A stretch of DNA of 64,000 nucleotides from Doris montereyensis (Eukaryota; Mollusca; Gastropoda; Nudibranchia; Dorididae). The position numbers were made by a program, and so were the translations under genes. The notes under the pieces were generated by a model. That model made no database searches. It saw only the letters and a list, made by a program, of their open reading frames with translations, and was not told the DNA's origin. Each line of letters opens with the position of its first letter. Position 1 is the first letter of the stretch. The stretch lies in NCBI GenBank assembly GCA_037039925.1, contig JAXRKP010000049.1, positions 280,001-344,000 of the forward strand, given 5' to 3'. This document shows positions 50,231 to 63,095 of this stretch, in pieces.

Positions 50231-50605
50231 GTGAAACTGTTTAGACACGTAGCTTCGCATGACGTAATTTTTCAGGCGAAGCAAAAAAAAACGTAATAAA
50301 TCACCGAATAAAGCTGCAAACACTATGTTATACTTTTTAGATTACAATTTAATAACTATTCTAGTCTTTAGAAAATAGTAAATAGAAACAATAACCAGTA
50401 AGTCCACTCATTGACTTAACGGGAAGAGAAACAAATCTTCATCTAGATCACTATATGACTGGAGCCTTTCTATTGGTTCAAGATCTTTCAAATTTATAAA
50501 GACACGAAAGAAACATACGTTTGATCATTTGAAGGAGACAAATCTCATATCTCACATACTATATCATGGACTTGAGCTTTTAGACAGTTTCACCTACATT
50601 ATACA
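50231..50605. mobile_element. short relative of the 28915-30510 TIR element
   Basis: The left end gtgaaactgtttagacacgt is the complement of the right end agcttttagacagtttcac. The blocks ttttcaggcgaagcaaaaa and aagacacgaaagaaacatac match the larger copy. At about 375 bp it is an internally deleted, MITE-like form. Confidence 0.65.
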
Positions 50606-50609
50606 GATG

Positions 50610-51335
50610 TTTTAGTGATAAAAATCCTCCTACTTTAACCTGCTGATTGAAAGATTGCTGTTTCCACACTTACACTTTGTCAATTTTTTGTCATTGTGGA
50701 ATTGTCTCCTGAATGGAAATGTTCGATGCTTATCTTTATAATATCATATCAGTCAATCTTGTCACTTGTCATTTTAAGTGATTTCTACCAATGAAGGATG
50801 ATATTTTCCCCTCCATTCTTTTACTGCTGACTCATCTAACCAGCTGTTAACTTACACGATGCTGCCATTCAGTTATATTTCCCTTGATGGTCTGTGTATT
50901 TTTATTTGTCCTTGTTTGCTACTATTTTTCTCATGAATGTCTGTATGATTTTCAAGAGGGATTGTAAAATTAGCTTTGCTTTAAAATCCTAAACTTGGGA
51001 AGCATTAGAAATGAACAATTTTCAAAGCATACAATGATAGATTCTGTCTGTGCTTTGTCTTATATTTCATGTGTGATCATGTTATTGATGATTTGATGCA
51101 TTCATATGTATTAAATTAAATAAAAACAATTTCCTTAAGTTCGTTTCCTTTCATTTTTATTTTTTATATTCTCATTTATTATGATTTATAGCACAATTGT
51201 GTCTTTCACTTTCACATACACTTCCTCCTACGGCCTCTGAAATAAAACGATACCCAAAACACTTTCGGTACAGAAATTTAACGCATCTTTTCCTCTTCAC
51301 ATAATTTTTTATGAGATAAAAATAAACATGGTAAC
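50610..51335. other. no feature seen
   Basis: AT-rich DNA with no open frame above background and no repeat boundary recognised on either strand. Confidence 0.35.
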
Positions 51336-52021
51336 ACAAGTCAACAAGTCAAGTATTATTTATTCAGTAAATGTACATGTGAAAAAATATAGCTTTTTTC
51401 ATTGATTTCTCATTGAAATGTTTAAAAATCAACAATGTAAAATGTACCATGCAAGGTATTGGAGAAAATGTGTAACATAACACCAATATAGCAGGCAAAC
51501 AATGAAAACCATGACACTATCAGTAAGAAAAAATTGTTTGTGAAAACATCACTCAATTTGGGCAGAAAATGTCTCATACTATTTACAGATGTTGTAGATA
51601 CACATCACAGTCAATGTTATATACGAGCAGAAAGAAACTTAAAGTAGTTTTAAACTTACAATGCCTAAATTAGGCAAGGGGAAGAGAAAGAGTCATTGGT
51701 ATTTCAGATCACAAATCTTGCGTCAACATGACAGAAGACTATGGTGGTAATATAAATTCTGGCCTTTTACTTCTCATCAGCTACTTCTTTGTCAGCTAAC
51801 ATGGTTGTTCTTACTCTTAATCTCACACACAATGATCCTAATATTATGATTTTATTAATGAGAATAAGAGAAAAGATGTAATGGAAGTTAAAAGTAAAGG
51901 ACAAGAGTGACAGCGGAAAAAAAGGATAAAAATCAAGACGTTAAAAGATGGGGGGAGGGGGGGGGACTCCTATATAAGAAATAAGAGGAATATGGAAAAT
52001 GAGCAAAAGGAGTAGTAGTTT

Positions 52022-52165
52022 GTTTCATTGAAAATGTACCCGTCCATGATATTCTGTGATCTTAGGGAGATTTAAGAGGAAACAGCAAGGTGAAAGATAA
52101 GTGAAAGTGGGAAAGGAAAGTAGTAGAACCTATCAGCAGTGCATGCCAACTGCCCATGAATGGAG
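52022..52165 (-). repeat. dispersed ~130 bp repeat, copy 5, inverted
   Basis: The complement of the shared core: ttcattgaaaatgtacccgt, tgtgatcttagggagattta and gaggaaacagcaaggtgaaa. Frames crossing it on either strand are artefacts. Confidence 0.65.
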
Positions 52166-52906
52166 TGGACGGGGGGGGAAAAGCAAAAGAGAATATGAAA
52201 AAACAGAAGCAAGAAGAGGAAGAGAGGGGGAGAAAGAGTAACAAAAAACCCAAGCAACAATACAAAAAAATCCAACGAGAACAAAACATTACCCTAGCTA
52301 TGTGCAGATATAGATTTAGACCTATTCAAAGTTTCTTAATCCTATTATTCCTGCGGCTTAAATTAATTGCGATAGATTGTTTGCCGTTTTGATTTTTAGC
52401 ATTTTCTCAGGATCCCCATCAGACTAAACATTTCCGCAATGTCCATTACAATTTCACTTTTCAGATTTTTCATTTTTTTTTCAAAAAGGGCTGTACAATT
52501 TCAGTAATCTTTTTAAAGGGCTTTTTTCAGAGGCTGAACATATTTATGTTTTGAATTTGAATAACTGCACAACTAAGTATGACAAGTGGGCTTTTATTAA
52601 AGTATCTATGTTACATCTGAATTTATATTACCACCTTAGATTTCTTTATTGATCTGACAGTTTCTGTGATTTTGATATCTTAGTAATTTAAAAAAAATAT
52701 ATCAGGCTTTGTTTCCCAATCTACAAACTGTAATATATACACACATTCTTTACTTGCATCTAATTTATTTTGATATCGATAGAAGCGTGTATAAGCAAAC
52801 AAGCAACAGAAAAGCTTTCATGATAATACACGCCATACAAAAAATAATTGTAGTTGTAGGTTTTCACATTTCATTCTATTTCTAAGAAAGTTCATTCATT
52901 ATTATC

Positions 52907-52909
52907 TAC

Positions 52910-52960
<51 letters not shown>
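52907..52960. repeat. (ATT)n microsatellite
   Basis: About 17 att units. Confidence 0.9.
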
Positions 52961-52962
<2 letters not shown>

Positions 52963-54990
52963 CACTCATCAAAAGATTTTTCCTTGCACTGTATCTTTCA
53001 AAAGTCATTGTTCTTTTTGCTTGATATTGATAGTATAACAACAATATGTTATTGTCATGGAAAACAATGCCTGATATATTTCATACAATTTGAGTAATAC
53101 TGATCAAAGATGATAGAAAAGGCAACAGGATTAAAAAAAATAAAATATGAAAGCACAAGAGTCTGCTCTGCAATTAACATTTTATTTATTTTTACTTTTT
53201 GACCCCATTTCATATAACTCTCTCATCTCACCCACTTATGTTGTGAACCAAACTGATCAAGAGAGATTTAACAATGAACAAGTTCAGAGAGCTGTGTAAA
53301 TAAAACCAGGGATAAATTATGAATCATTATAATATAAATAAAGTCGATACACACAATGAAGGCCTTAAAATCTGCACTAAAAGGAAAGAACACTTTAAAT
53401 TTAAAAGACAATGTGTCACTTTTATAATATTAAAACTATAGTAATTAGAAGCAATAAATAAACTGATAGTTTGAAAAACTCTTACAAATTTTGTATGTTA
53501 AAATGTTATAAAAGGACAGATAAAATGCGTAGATGCCATCTATAAGTGAAAATAAAGCGCATGTTTCAATTTAAAATAAAAACAATAAAACTTCACAACA
53601 TTTTGTCAGTTGAAAATTATATTCAGCTTGGTATTACAAGCAAAAACAACAAAAATATTGTGTATCGATGAAGCTCTGTTGTAGAAATAAAACGGCCATG
53701 GGAGTCCAAAGGAGTACCATCAACTTATTGTAAATAAGTAATCTGGAGCTGGTCAATGCCTTTGACAAACTACTTGTATATTAAAAACTAAACACCCCCC
53801 CCCAACCCAGGGTAAGGAAGAAATCTACATGAAAACATAGCAAAACCTTTGCATGTGCTGTAGATATGAATAAATAAAACCAGAACATTCATGAAATTCA
53901 ACTTGTATGCTTGCTTTTTCAAATGATAAATTTACATCAAAACTCAAAACAGATCTCTTCTTCGATTAGCAAATATTTGGACTTAATTTACTACAAAATA
54001 CAAAATAAATACACACAAAAATGCTAGCAAATATTTCCAGGACTCATCGATAAGTTGTTGACCTTTGATAATGTCTCAAAACAATGCTCATAAACCTTTA
54101 CAGAATGAAACTGACGTGACATAAAGCGCACAAGACTAAAAAGAAAATTTCTGTGATAACAAATTAAAATGTACACATCCAATTATCCCTTTTCCTTTTG
54201 CATTATCTAATAATAAGTCGAGCTGATAGAATGCAAAACCGATTTACACAACTTAAAATTGCACACATATTAAATATCTTTTAGGTGATTCACTTCGAGC
54301 CTAAGTTTTCACTAAAAATAACATCTATGTGAATTATGAAACACAGTTTTAAAACCCTCAACACCTGACATGGCAGTCAAAACTGATACGGTGAATCATC
54401 TCAGGATTCACTAAAAATTAAAGGTGGAGCACCAACACTGAATTGTATTTGTAGGCAGTGATTAAACTGTCATTGTTATGCACAAAAACAAAATTAAATT
54501 AGATTAGATTAAATTAAATTAAAAGATATAATTAAAAGCATACATCTTTATCATCTAGATAAAATAATTTAGATGAGGCATACGAGTTCATACATGTTTA
54601 AAACATTTCAATTATTTATATAACACTTGTAACTTGTAAATAGATCTCTTTAGATATGAAATTAAAAATATGTAAAAAAATGTCATACGATTTTATAATC
54701 TTGGGGGCAGGGGGACAGGATAGAAATGTCCTCATCAAGGTTACTTTTGTAGAAAGATTAGAAAGAATATATGATTCTGTTTACATCAATGTTTGCTTAC
54801 AATCATGAAACTGAGACAGATGACACGAATTGTCGATTTAACTTCAAAAAAAAAAAATGAAGGTATAGCTGGTGAGTCTCCTGCCCTTCCAGTTTCCAAC
54901 TGTCTATACAGCTTTTAACATTCCTCTACCAAATTCTACCGATCCTGAGCGAAAGAGTATTCAGTGTAAATTGACATTTGCAAAATCTTA

Positions 54991-55774
54991 CCTCTCTATT
55001 CTTACTTAACACTTGCATTTGCCTTTCGGTCTTTCGTAAACTCCAGACTCTCCATTTATACTCTCTCTCTAATACTAATACACACACACATGATTGGTCG
55101 CATTAAACACACACAAACATTCTCTGTCTAGCCTTCTTACACACACGTGCGCAATTGGACTTAAAACATGCACATTGCCCTGTCTCTCTCCCTTTGATGC
55201 GAACCATACAACGTGCGCAATTGGCTTTTTAACACACACGACATTCTTAATCTCTCAAGCAAATTGAAGAAAGGAGGCCGAGCTGTAGATACGCAGTTCA
55301 TGGTATTGGTATAGGCGTAAAAACTAAAGAAAGTATTGAAAACTTTGTGTCGAATCCGATACTAATTCCCCGGGCAAACTTTACAATTTTAAAGAAGATA
55401 TAGAATCGTTTAGTTTCAACATGAAAGAATCGCCAGACAGCAAAGCATGCATGACCGGAAATGGATAACAAAATGATGATTCATCATCCACAAACTTATT
55501 CTCATTTTCCTATTTCGCGGTGCCTATAATTGTTCATGTACATTTCGATTTCCCTGATTTTCTCTCATATTCACCCACAATATATTATTTCCCCTGGTAT
55601 TTTCTTGACTGAGAAACATTTTTTTTATTTTCAACAATTTCCCTGATGCATGGGAACCCTGCTTATACTACCTGAGCCTCATCTCCTACTTGTTTTCCTA
55701 CCCAAAACATCGATTTCCGACCTTTCCGACCTGAGTATGAAAAATCTGACATATTTCTGACTTTCCGGGACACC

Positions 55775-55777
<3 letters not shown>
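54991..55777. mobile_element. truncated copy of the CAGGGTGT-ended transposon
   Basis: It matches 62170-62972 through its length and ends in ggacaccctg at 55777, immediately before a (TA)n run. The left third of the full element is missing. Its open frame equivalent to 62425-62654 has small indels (cgaatccg, atatagaatcg), but most codons agree. Confidence 0.75.
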
Positions 55778-55830
<53 letters not shown>

Positions 55831-55831
55831 T
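55778..55831. repeat. (TA)n microsatellite
   Basis: About 25 ta units starting at the transposon end, so the element inserted into, or seeded, a TA tract. Confidence 0.9.
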
Positions 55832-56852
55832 ACTTGTATAAAACCTAAGTAAAACTGATTTTCTAACACACAGCCAAGGCAACTCCACAAAAATAATCTC
55901 TTCCTATAGATCAGTTTCCTCTTCTCCTGGCATGTTTTTCTGCAGAGACTACTGTACCAAGGATTAGACATCTAGAAAATCAGTAAGGGCTAATAAAAGT
56001 GAAATCCATTGATGAAATCTATTACTCAAATAATTTAAAAAAGTTGTGTACATTCTGATATATCTATAAATTTTAATAAAAATAACACGATAAACTCCGT
56101 AAAAATAATGGTTAGTGAAGATTAACTTTTCATATATTACTGCTTGTGGTTATTTTGCAAATTGTTATGTTAAGGAAGCTTATTTAAGTGACATGTTTGT
56201 TTTTCCTTTAAAAATAGTAATAATTTGCAAAAATTATTTTCATTGAAATCTACAATAGTTCCCAATCATTATGACCATTATTTTGATATATGAACATTTT
56301 ATCAGGCATGTTTGAAGTAATATACTAATATTTCTAATTACTTTGTTGACCAAAGAAAAAAAAACAATCTCATACCACATCCTTTACAAAAACATGTACT
56401 GGAAAAATAACATTAACATGATATTCAACCTCATGATTCAATCACCGTAAAAACAAGTCAACCGTGATCCTTGGCTGAGAATTCACTCCTCCCAACACTC
56501 AGCCATATAAGCTAGAAAAACGAAAAACGATGTCCGTGTAGATGAACCCAATCAAAGAAAATTATTCAGATTACAAAGTAAGTAGAGCTTTTAAAGATGT
56601 ATTTACAGCTACTGAAGTTTTCCCCATATCCAGTCACCGTAAAATCTTTTTGCTGACTTTGAAATGGCGGCAGTCGATGTACATTATCATTGGAGGAAAG
56701 GTGTACGTACAGTACACCTATTTCGAAAGGTAAACCAATGGAAGAAAGGTCTTCTACAAACTTTCATGACAAAAGAATTAGTCTACAATTCCTTCTGCTC
56801 TTATTCAATTATTCCTAAAGAGAAGACCACAACATGACAGTGGTGGAGACTT

Positions 56853-57275
56853 TTTCTTCATCAGTTCCCATTCTACATTCGGTGTATAGGTTTAGACTAC
56901 TCAAATTTGTCTTCTTTTCTTTCTTTCTTCATCAGTTCCCATTCTACATTCCGGTGTATAGGTTTAGACTACTCAAAAATTTGTCTTCTTTCTTTCTTTA
57001 TCAGTTCCCATTCTACCTCCTCGTGTATAGGTTTAGACTACTCAAATTTGTCTTCTTTCTTTCTTTCTTCATCAGTTCCCATTCTACCTTCTGGTGTATA
57101 GGTTTAGACTACTCAAAAAATTTGTCTTCTTTCTTTCTTTCTTTATCAGTTCCCATTCTACCTTCTCGTGTATAGGTTTAGACTACTAAAATTTGTCTTC
57201 TTTCTTTCTTTTTTCATCAGTTCCCATTCTACCTTCTGGTGTATAGGTTTAGACTACTCAAAAATTTGTCACCTA
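56853..57275. repeat. ~71-bp tandem array, 6 copies
   Basis: The shared word cagttcccattctac begins at 56862, 56933, 57002, 57073, 57147 and 57218, giving spacings of 69-74. Each unit also has gtgtataggtttagactact and a TTTCTTTC tract directly before the CAG. Two overlapping frames translate the array as Phe/Ser/Tyr-rich repeats, which I do not call genes. Confidence 0.9.
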
Positions 57276-57279
57276 TCCT

Positions 57280-58815
57280 TTATTCTTCAAGTTAAATGGA
57301 GTTTTCTTTGAAAATTGATGTAGAAAATGTCTTCCTGACTTTTGTCTGAGACAGAAACCATCGTAAATATAAAAGACTTTAATAAGGTTTACATTTATAA
57401 ACAAAAAGAAAGCACAACCAACAGACAGTTCAATCAAAGCAGCAATATGTTAAAGAAATAAACAAGGCACAGCACATGAGTACACTGACATTTGAACATT
57501 CTCTCATAATTTCTATGTAAGACCGTATATGGTTAAAGACTTCTTCGTGTCAACAATTTCAATAGGAGTTTTTTGACATGCAGTATATGTAGTTCACAAT
57601 CATTAGTCACATTCAAAAATTTAAGTTTCGAGATTTCAATCTTAACATTTTAAAAACATTACTGTCTGTTTCTGAGGAAGATATACTGACTGAAGGTGCT
57701 TGGATTATATTTCTTGACAAAACTGATTGTATTTATATCAGGACCGTTCAAACAAAGCCATCATTTCCTTTTTCCATCTAGCTTAGACTTAGAGAAACCA
57801 AAGTAACGAGACATGTCAGAGACATTAAAGAAAGAAATCATTAACTTCAATTTTGAGAACATCTATTGAGATAGAATGTTCGCACCCTATAAGTGACTCG
57901 TAGTTGCATACATTTATATTTTTTGTCACTGATTACTAATCTTGAAATGTTTTGATATGTGCCTTGATAATAATTCTTATCTCATTTTTTAAAGTAATTG
58001 ACAATTGATAGCCAAATTATGGTGTGCATGCAATTATAGCTACATATTGTTCTGATCTAACATTTCTTGTCCCTTTGTGTTTCTGCTGGTCTGTGGCACA
58101 GAGATTCAGAGCAATTTGAGACAAATATTTCAAAAGTTATCACAGTTATCAATCTGATAACGACCAAAACCTACAAAATACATCGCCTGGTAGTATGAAA
58201 CAGCCAGCAGTAAAGAAAGAATCACATAACATCTGGTCTTTTTGTGAGAACTAGAAGGAATTGTGACAAACGACGGCAGTTAACTGCGTGCAATGGGAGA
58301 AATGATTAGTTACAAACTATAACTGCATGAGTGCATCAGGGGTGTCAGTGAGTCATTTATATTTAAAAATTAAAAGCAAATCTGAGTAAAACATAATTAA
58401 ACCTATCTTAAAACATCACTTTACGCTTTGTCCAAATAACTCTCTTTCATTTCATCAAATTATGCCTTGATTTCATCTTTACGCTCAACCGAGAACAATA
58501 AACAAAAACAATCATTACTTAAAACAAAATAAAAGAAACAATAAAAAATACATCAAATATCTTCAGGTGAAAGAAGGCACCAACATGTTTGGATTCCACT
58601 CATTATATTCCTCATTTGATCACTGTGTTTTAAATGTTTGGTGATTTAAAAAAAAAACATCAATGGACTTAAACAACTGAATCATACATCCATCAAGATC
58701 AAGAATAAGCTCAACTGAAAATTCTTAATAAATACAGTTAAGAACTTTCAGTTGAATATTATCAAATTCCAGGTAAAGTTTTCTTGTTCTTCTTTCCTTC
58801 ATCTCACACTCTGAC
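57280..58815. other. AT-rich region without recognised features
   Basis: No exon-like segment or repeat end was recognised. If the LST2-like gene has a long 3' UTR, this is its first part on the - strand. Confidence 0.3.
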
Positions 58816-58929
58816 TTAATGGAATGGTGTTACCTGGAACATGAAACAACGATTGCAAACTCTTACAGCTTTATCCTGACCAAACTGCGGCAAAGGCACA
58901 TAATTTGAGGAACATCTCCCGCAGAAAAT
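58816..58929 (-). CDS. LST2: last exon of an LST2/ZFYVE28-like FYVE protein
   Basis: On the - strand a cctctag acceptor leads into [20 protein letters not shown], then [17 protein letters not shown] and TAA (37 codons plus stop). This is the second half of a FYVE domain: FC-x2-C, the basic turn region, and VRVC-x2-C. The PLP-x-x-G-x-x-K-VRVC pattern and the tail ending VTPF fit LST2/ZFYVE28, an endosomal phosphoinositide-binding regulator of EGFR traffic in other animals. The first FYVE half (R-x-HHCR) is not visible nearby and should lie in an upstream exon. The gene converges with the TPR/RRM/CCCH gene. Confidence 0.8.
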   Translation of the reverse strand: MFCGRCSSNYVPLPQFGQDKAVRVCNRCFMFQVTPFH

Positions 58930-59081
58930 CTAGAGGAAAAACAACAAAGTCAGGAAAGTGAAACTATATAGCTAGAAAGTAAAAATACAGTAATGGTGAA
59001 TGATTTTCTGCATGATGACATAAAAATAAAGACAAAGATGGATTTATAGTTTGTATGCCCACACAAACACAGGCTCACCAA

Positions 59082-59181
59082 ATGTACATCCCATGCAGGC
59101 CATTTCATTCAGTCCTCGACTTCCAGGGGAGCATACAGTACAGCAGCCTGTTAGGCGCTTTGTACACTGACACGATATTTC
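59082..59181 (-). other. cysteine-rich exon-like segment
   Basis: Between a good acceptor (tcctcacag) and a GTGAGC donor, one frame is open and rich in Cys pairs: ISCQCTKRLTGCCTVCSPGS and then NEMACMGCTFG. It lies just upstream of the FYVE exon, but its end phase (1) does not fit that exon (0), so the two are not simply adjacent exons. It may be a zinc-binding exon of another isoform or chance. Confidence 0.3.
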
Positions 59182-59224
59182 TGTGAGGAAAGTAGTGAAG
59201 CACCGTTCCTAAGAGTACAACATT

Positions 59225-59312
59225 GCATAAAAAACACTTGGGCCAGCCACAGGGTTTGAACCAGTGTCGCCCTGATTACAAACTCACAGCGCTACTGCTT
59301 CACAACAACACC
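59225..59312 (-). repeat. tRNA-like fragment
   Basis: On the - strand agcagtagcgctgtgagttt and then ctggttcaaaccctgtggc have A-box and B-box like blocks at tRNA spacing. The folding is poor and there is no clear acceptor stem, so this is probably a SINE head and not a tRNA gene. Confidence 0.4.
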
Positions 59313-59796
59313 TCCAAAACAACATAAATGAATTAAATGATATATCTAACAAAAGACGGGCAAAGATTAAATCTTGATGAAAATATTTTCCCGTTTAAAT
59401 GTCACCATGACACCAAATTTCTTCTTACATCTACGAGGACACTGTATAAGGCCAAGAAGTAGTTCCGCCTTACAGTTTTTACAAGTAACAAATTTTCCTT
59501 TCTATACTGGTTTTAGCAGATTTAAAAGCTAGAGTAGGCAACAATATCAAAATGTCAGGAGGAGTAATATGTAAAGAAGGAGAGACAACAACTTGTCCAA
59601 ATGGAGAGAGACTAATAGATTTTTGCCTAAAGAATAACATGAAAATAGCATACCTTTTTTCCTCATAAAGATATCCACAAACATACAAGAGTAAAAAAGA
59701 CAGTCATAGACTACATAATAGGTAGCAGCTCCCTTTTACAGTACATTAGATTCAAGAGTAAACAGAGGAGCGGAAATATTTAGTGATCATCACCTA

Positions 59797-61253
59797 GTGA
59801 TTGCCAACATGAGATTACTGACTGAAGAAAACAAACAGAAAAGGAAAGAGAAGAAAGCTACTAAACTCAAAATAGAGGAACTAAATAAACCAATACCGGT
59901 AGTAAAACAGATGTTCCAATCTAGGATAAAAAGATCTATCAGTGAAAGGCAGATGGATCTGAATGATAGCCCAATAGAAGAAAAGCGGCAAATGTATAAA
60001 GAAACACTCCTCAGTTGTACTGAAGAGGTCTGTGGTAAGAAACAAATTAAAGGAGATAGGAAAAGAACAGCATGGTGGAATGAGAATGTCAAGGCTACGA
60101 TCAAAGAAAAGAAGGATGCCTGGAAGAAATACTTGCAAACAAAGAGACCAGAGGATAGAATATATTACGTGAATAAAAGAACTATCGCCAAAGAGGAAGT
60201 GAGGAAAGCAAAACAGGAACAATGGGAAGGATTTGGACAAAGACGTCAAGAAAATTATCAAGGAAATCAAAAACTGTTCTGGGGGCAATGAAGAGCATGA
60301 GAAAGACCAAAGCATGTCCAATACAACAAATTAAGAACATCCAAGGAGAAATAATGAAAGAAGACAGAGAAATCATGGAAACATGGAGAAAGTATTTTCA
60401 CCAATTACATAATCCCTCCAGAACATATGAAAAAAGGAGTAAAGATCAATTAGTAAGAGTAAAAAGTAATCCAGAGGGGACAGCTGAAGATGTAGATATA
60501 TCAATTGAAGAAACCCAAACAGCTATAAGAAAAGCGAAATTAGGAAAACCCCAGGAGCAGATCAAGTTTATCCAGAAATGATTAAAAACAAAGGGAGACA
60601 GGCAATATGCCAACAAGCATGGAAGTCCAAACAGGTGCAAGACGACTGGAAAAAGGGAACGGTAGTACCAATATATAAGAAAGGATCAACTATGGAATGC
60701 CCAAACTATACAGGGATATCACTACTTAGTGTACCAGGAAAAGTATATGCCAGGATACTGGAAATGAGACTAAGGAAAAGAGTAGAGGATCAGATTGAAG
60801 AACATCAGAGTGGATTTAGACCAGGAAGAAGTGTACAACACAAATTTACAATTAGACAAACAATAGAAACATTCCTTGACAGAAACATTGACTTGCATCT
60901 GTGTTTTATAGACTTAGAAAAGGCATTAAACACTGTGAGGAGGGACAAACTATAGCATTCCTTAAAAGAACACAATGTAGAGCAAAATTGAATAGAAGGC
61001 ATTAAAAGTCTTTATAATAAACCAACATGTGCAGTGAGAGTAGCTGGAAACATATCTGCAGAATTTGATTTAGATATAGGAGTAAGACAGGGTTGTATCC
61101 TAAGTCCTCTTTTGTTTATCACATTTATGGATTCAGTTGCAAAGGCATCCTCAAAAATGAAGAAAATGAATGTAGGTATGTGGAAGCTCAAACCAGTAAA
61201 TGTATCAATACTTTCAATTGCTGATGATTTAGTTCTGTTTGAAAATCAGAAAG
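59797..61253 (+). pseudogene. reverse transcriptase region of retroelement copy 2, broken
   Basis: The frame is longer and cleaner than in copy 1 but still has stops (for example the TAG after the RRDKL segment near 60955). The palm motif reads IADD in place of FADD. The upstream DLEKALNTV differs from AFDTV in copy 1. The frame then runs into the CAGGGTGT transposon, so the last residues of the 61034-61315 frame are transposon-encoded. Confidence 0.8.
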
Positions 61254-62972
61254 CAGGGTGTCCAGCAAGAAGTCAACTGAAAATTTCCTACCTCAACAGA
61301 AAAAATCCTACCTAGGAAATGAAATACTCTCCGACGCCAGAAACGCAGAACTGCGTGAATATTTCCAATTTCAATGCATTATTATAAATTGTCAATTCAA
61401 ATCATAACTGAATGACTTTCTAGTGCATCTCAGTGAAATGAAAAGTGATCACACACTTATTTAATGTTTCACTTTGGATTGATAATATTTCAGCACTTTT
61501 CTACATTTTTGAAAAAAATAATAGTATTTGTGTTAGATCTACCCCTATCATTTCACAAAACATGCAAACATTGCAAAAATGAAAAAAAAAAAAAAAGAAG
61601 TTTCATCTCCTTTCGAAAAATAAATCAAACACAAGAGTGACAATATCATAGCCTAAACACACGTACAAATACTTACTCAGTCTACTGAGAAGAAAATGAG
61701 GTTTGAAAGGCCTTGTCTATAACTTGAACTCTGCCAATTATAAATCTTCCTCTGTCCTACTCTTAGCCACCACCATTCTCCCCCCCCACAATCTCTCTTT
61801 CTTTCTTTCTCAGAATCAAAAACTTAAAACTAAATCTAGTTCCCTCCCTAGTAAAAATCTCCATTATATTGGCAACGGCCCCACCCCCTCTTTCTTTCTT
61901 CTTCAATAAAACCGGAATCTAGATCTAGATCTAGTGTAGTATATGATTGCCTTCTTCCCGGTTCTACCCTTTCCCACCCATGTCTACACTGTAGTGGAAG
62001 ACATACATTCGTTATTTCTCTCTTTCTCTTCCGATACCGTATGTCAGACTCAGTCACCTCTTGTTTTGCCATCATATGTTTTCACATTGACTTTCTTCAC
62101 CCTGTCCCGTTCCCCACCTCTATTCTGCTGTCAGGCCCTGCGTACATGATATCCCTCGATCATCCAACCTACTCTATTCTTACTAAACACTTGGATTTGC
62201 CTTTCGGTCATCCATTAACTCTAGACTCTTCATATATACTCTCTCTCTAATACTAATACACACATGCATGATTGGTCGCATTAAACACACAAACATTCTC
62301 TGTCTAGCCTTCTTACACTCACACGTGCACGATCGGACTTAAAATATGCATATTGCCCTGTCTTTTTCCCTTTGATACGAACCATACAAAGTGCGCGATC
62401 GGCTTCTTAACACACACGACATTCTTAATCTCTCCAGAGTAAAGCAAATTGAAGAAAGGAGGCAGAGCCGTAGATACACAGTTCATGGTATTGGTATAGG
62501 CGCTAAAACTAAAGAAAGTATTGAAAACTTTGTGTCGAAATCCGATACTAATTCCCGGGCAAACTTTACAATTTTAAAGAAGATATCGGAATCGTTTAGT
62601 TTCAACATGAAAGAATCGCCCGACAGCAAAGCATGCATGACCGGAAATGGATAACAAAATGATGATTCATCGTCCACAAACTTATTTGCATTTTCCTATT
62701 TCACGGTTCCTATAATTGTTCATGTACACTTTGATTTCCCTGATTTTCTCTCATGTTCGCCCACAATATATTATTTCCCCTGGTATTTTCTCAACCGGGA
62801 AACATTTTTTTCGTTTTCAAGGATTTCTCTGATGCATGGGAACCCTGTTTATACTACCTGAGCCCCATCTCCTACTTGTTTTCCTACCCAAGACATCAAT
62901 TTCCGACCATTTCCGACCTGAGTATGAAAAATCCGACATATTTCCGACTTTCCGACCTTGCTGCACACCCTG
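61254..62972. mobile_element. 1719 bp transposon nested in the retroelement, 16-bp TIRs, 6-bp target duplication
   Basis: Ends cagggtgtccagcaag and, on the complement, cagggtgtgcagcaag (one mismatch). The flanks are agaaag at 61248-61253 and 62973-62978; copy 1 of the retroelement has a single agaaag at this place. CAGGG ends recall hAT or P elements, but a 6-bp duplication is short for P and at the low end for hAT, so the superfamily is left open. No transposase motif was recognised. Confidence 0.9.
62425..62654 (+). CDS. open frame inside the nested transposon, function unknown
   Basis: The frame KQIEERRQSRRYTVHGIGIG, then AKTKESIENFVS, ending DSKACMTGNG and TAA, is shared with the other copy at 55258-55468. 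The wider open frame starts at an ATG at 62391. A tctctccag just before it could act as an acceptor. It may be a remnant of the transposase or a captured exon. No family was recognised, and most differences between the two copies are single bases. Confidence 0.35.
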
Positions 62973-63095
62973 AGAAAGGGATCTTCAGTTGAATACCAAC
63001 ATGATGAATGAATTAAATAAATGAGGAATGAGAGTAAATACAAAGAAAACCAAAACAATACTAGTAACTAGGGAAACTAATACACAAAATCTTAA

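Larger units (their letters stand above)
51340..58815 (-). other. possible long 3' UTR or intergenic region downstream of the LST2-like exon
   Basis: AT-rich sequence without convincing exons on either strand. On the - strand AATAAA-type signals occur, for example the complement of tttatt near 51358. It contains repeats listed separately (ATT and TA microsatellites, a 71 bp tandem array, a transposon piece at 54991-55777). Transcription is inferred only. Confidence 0.25.
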
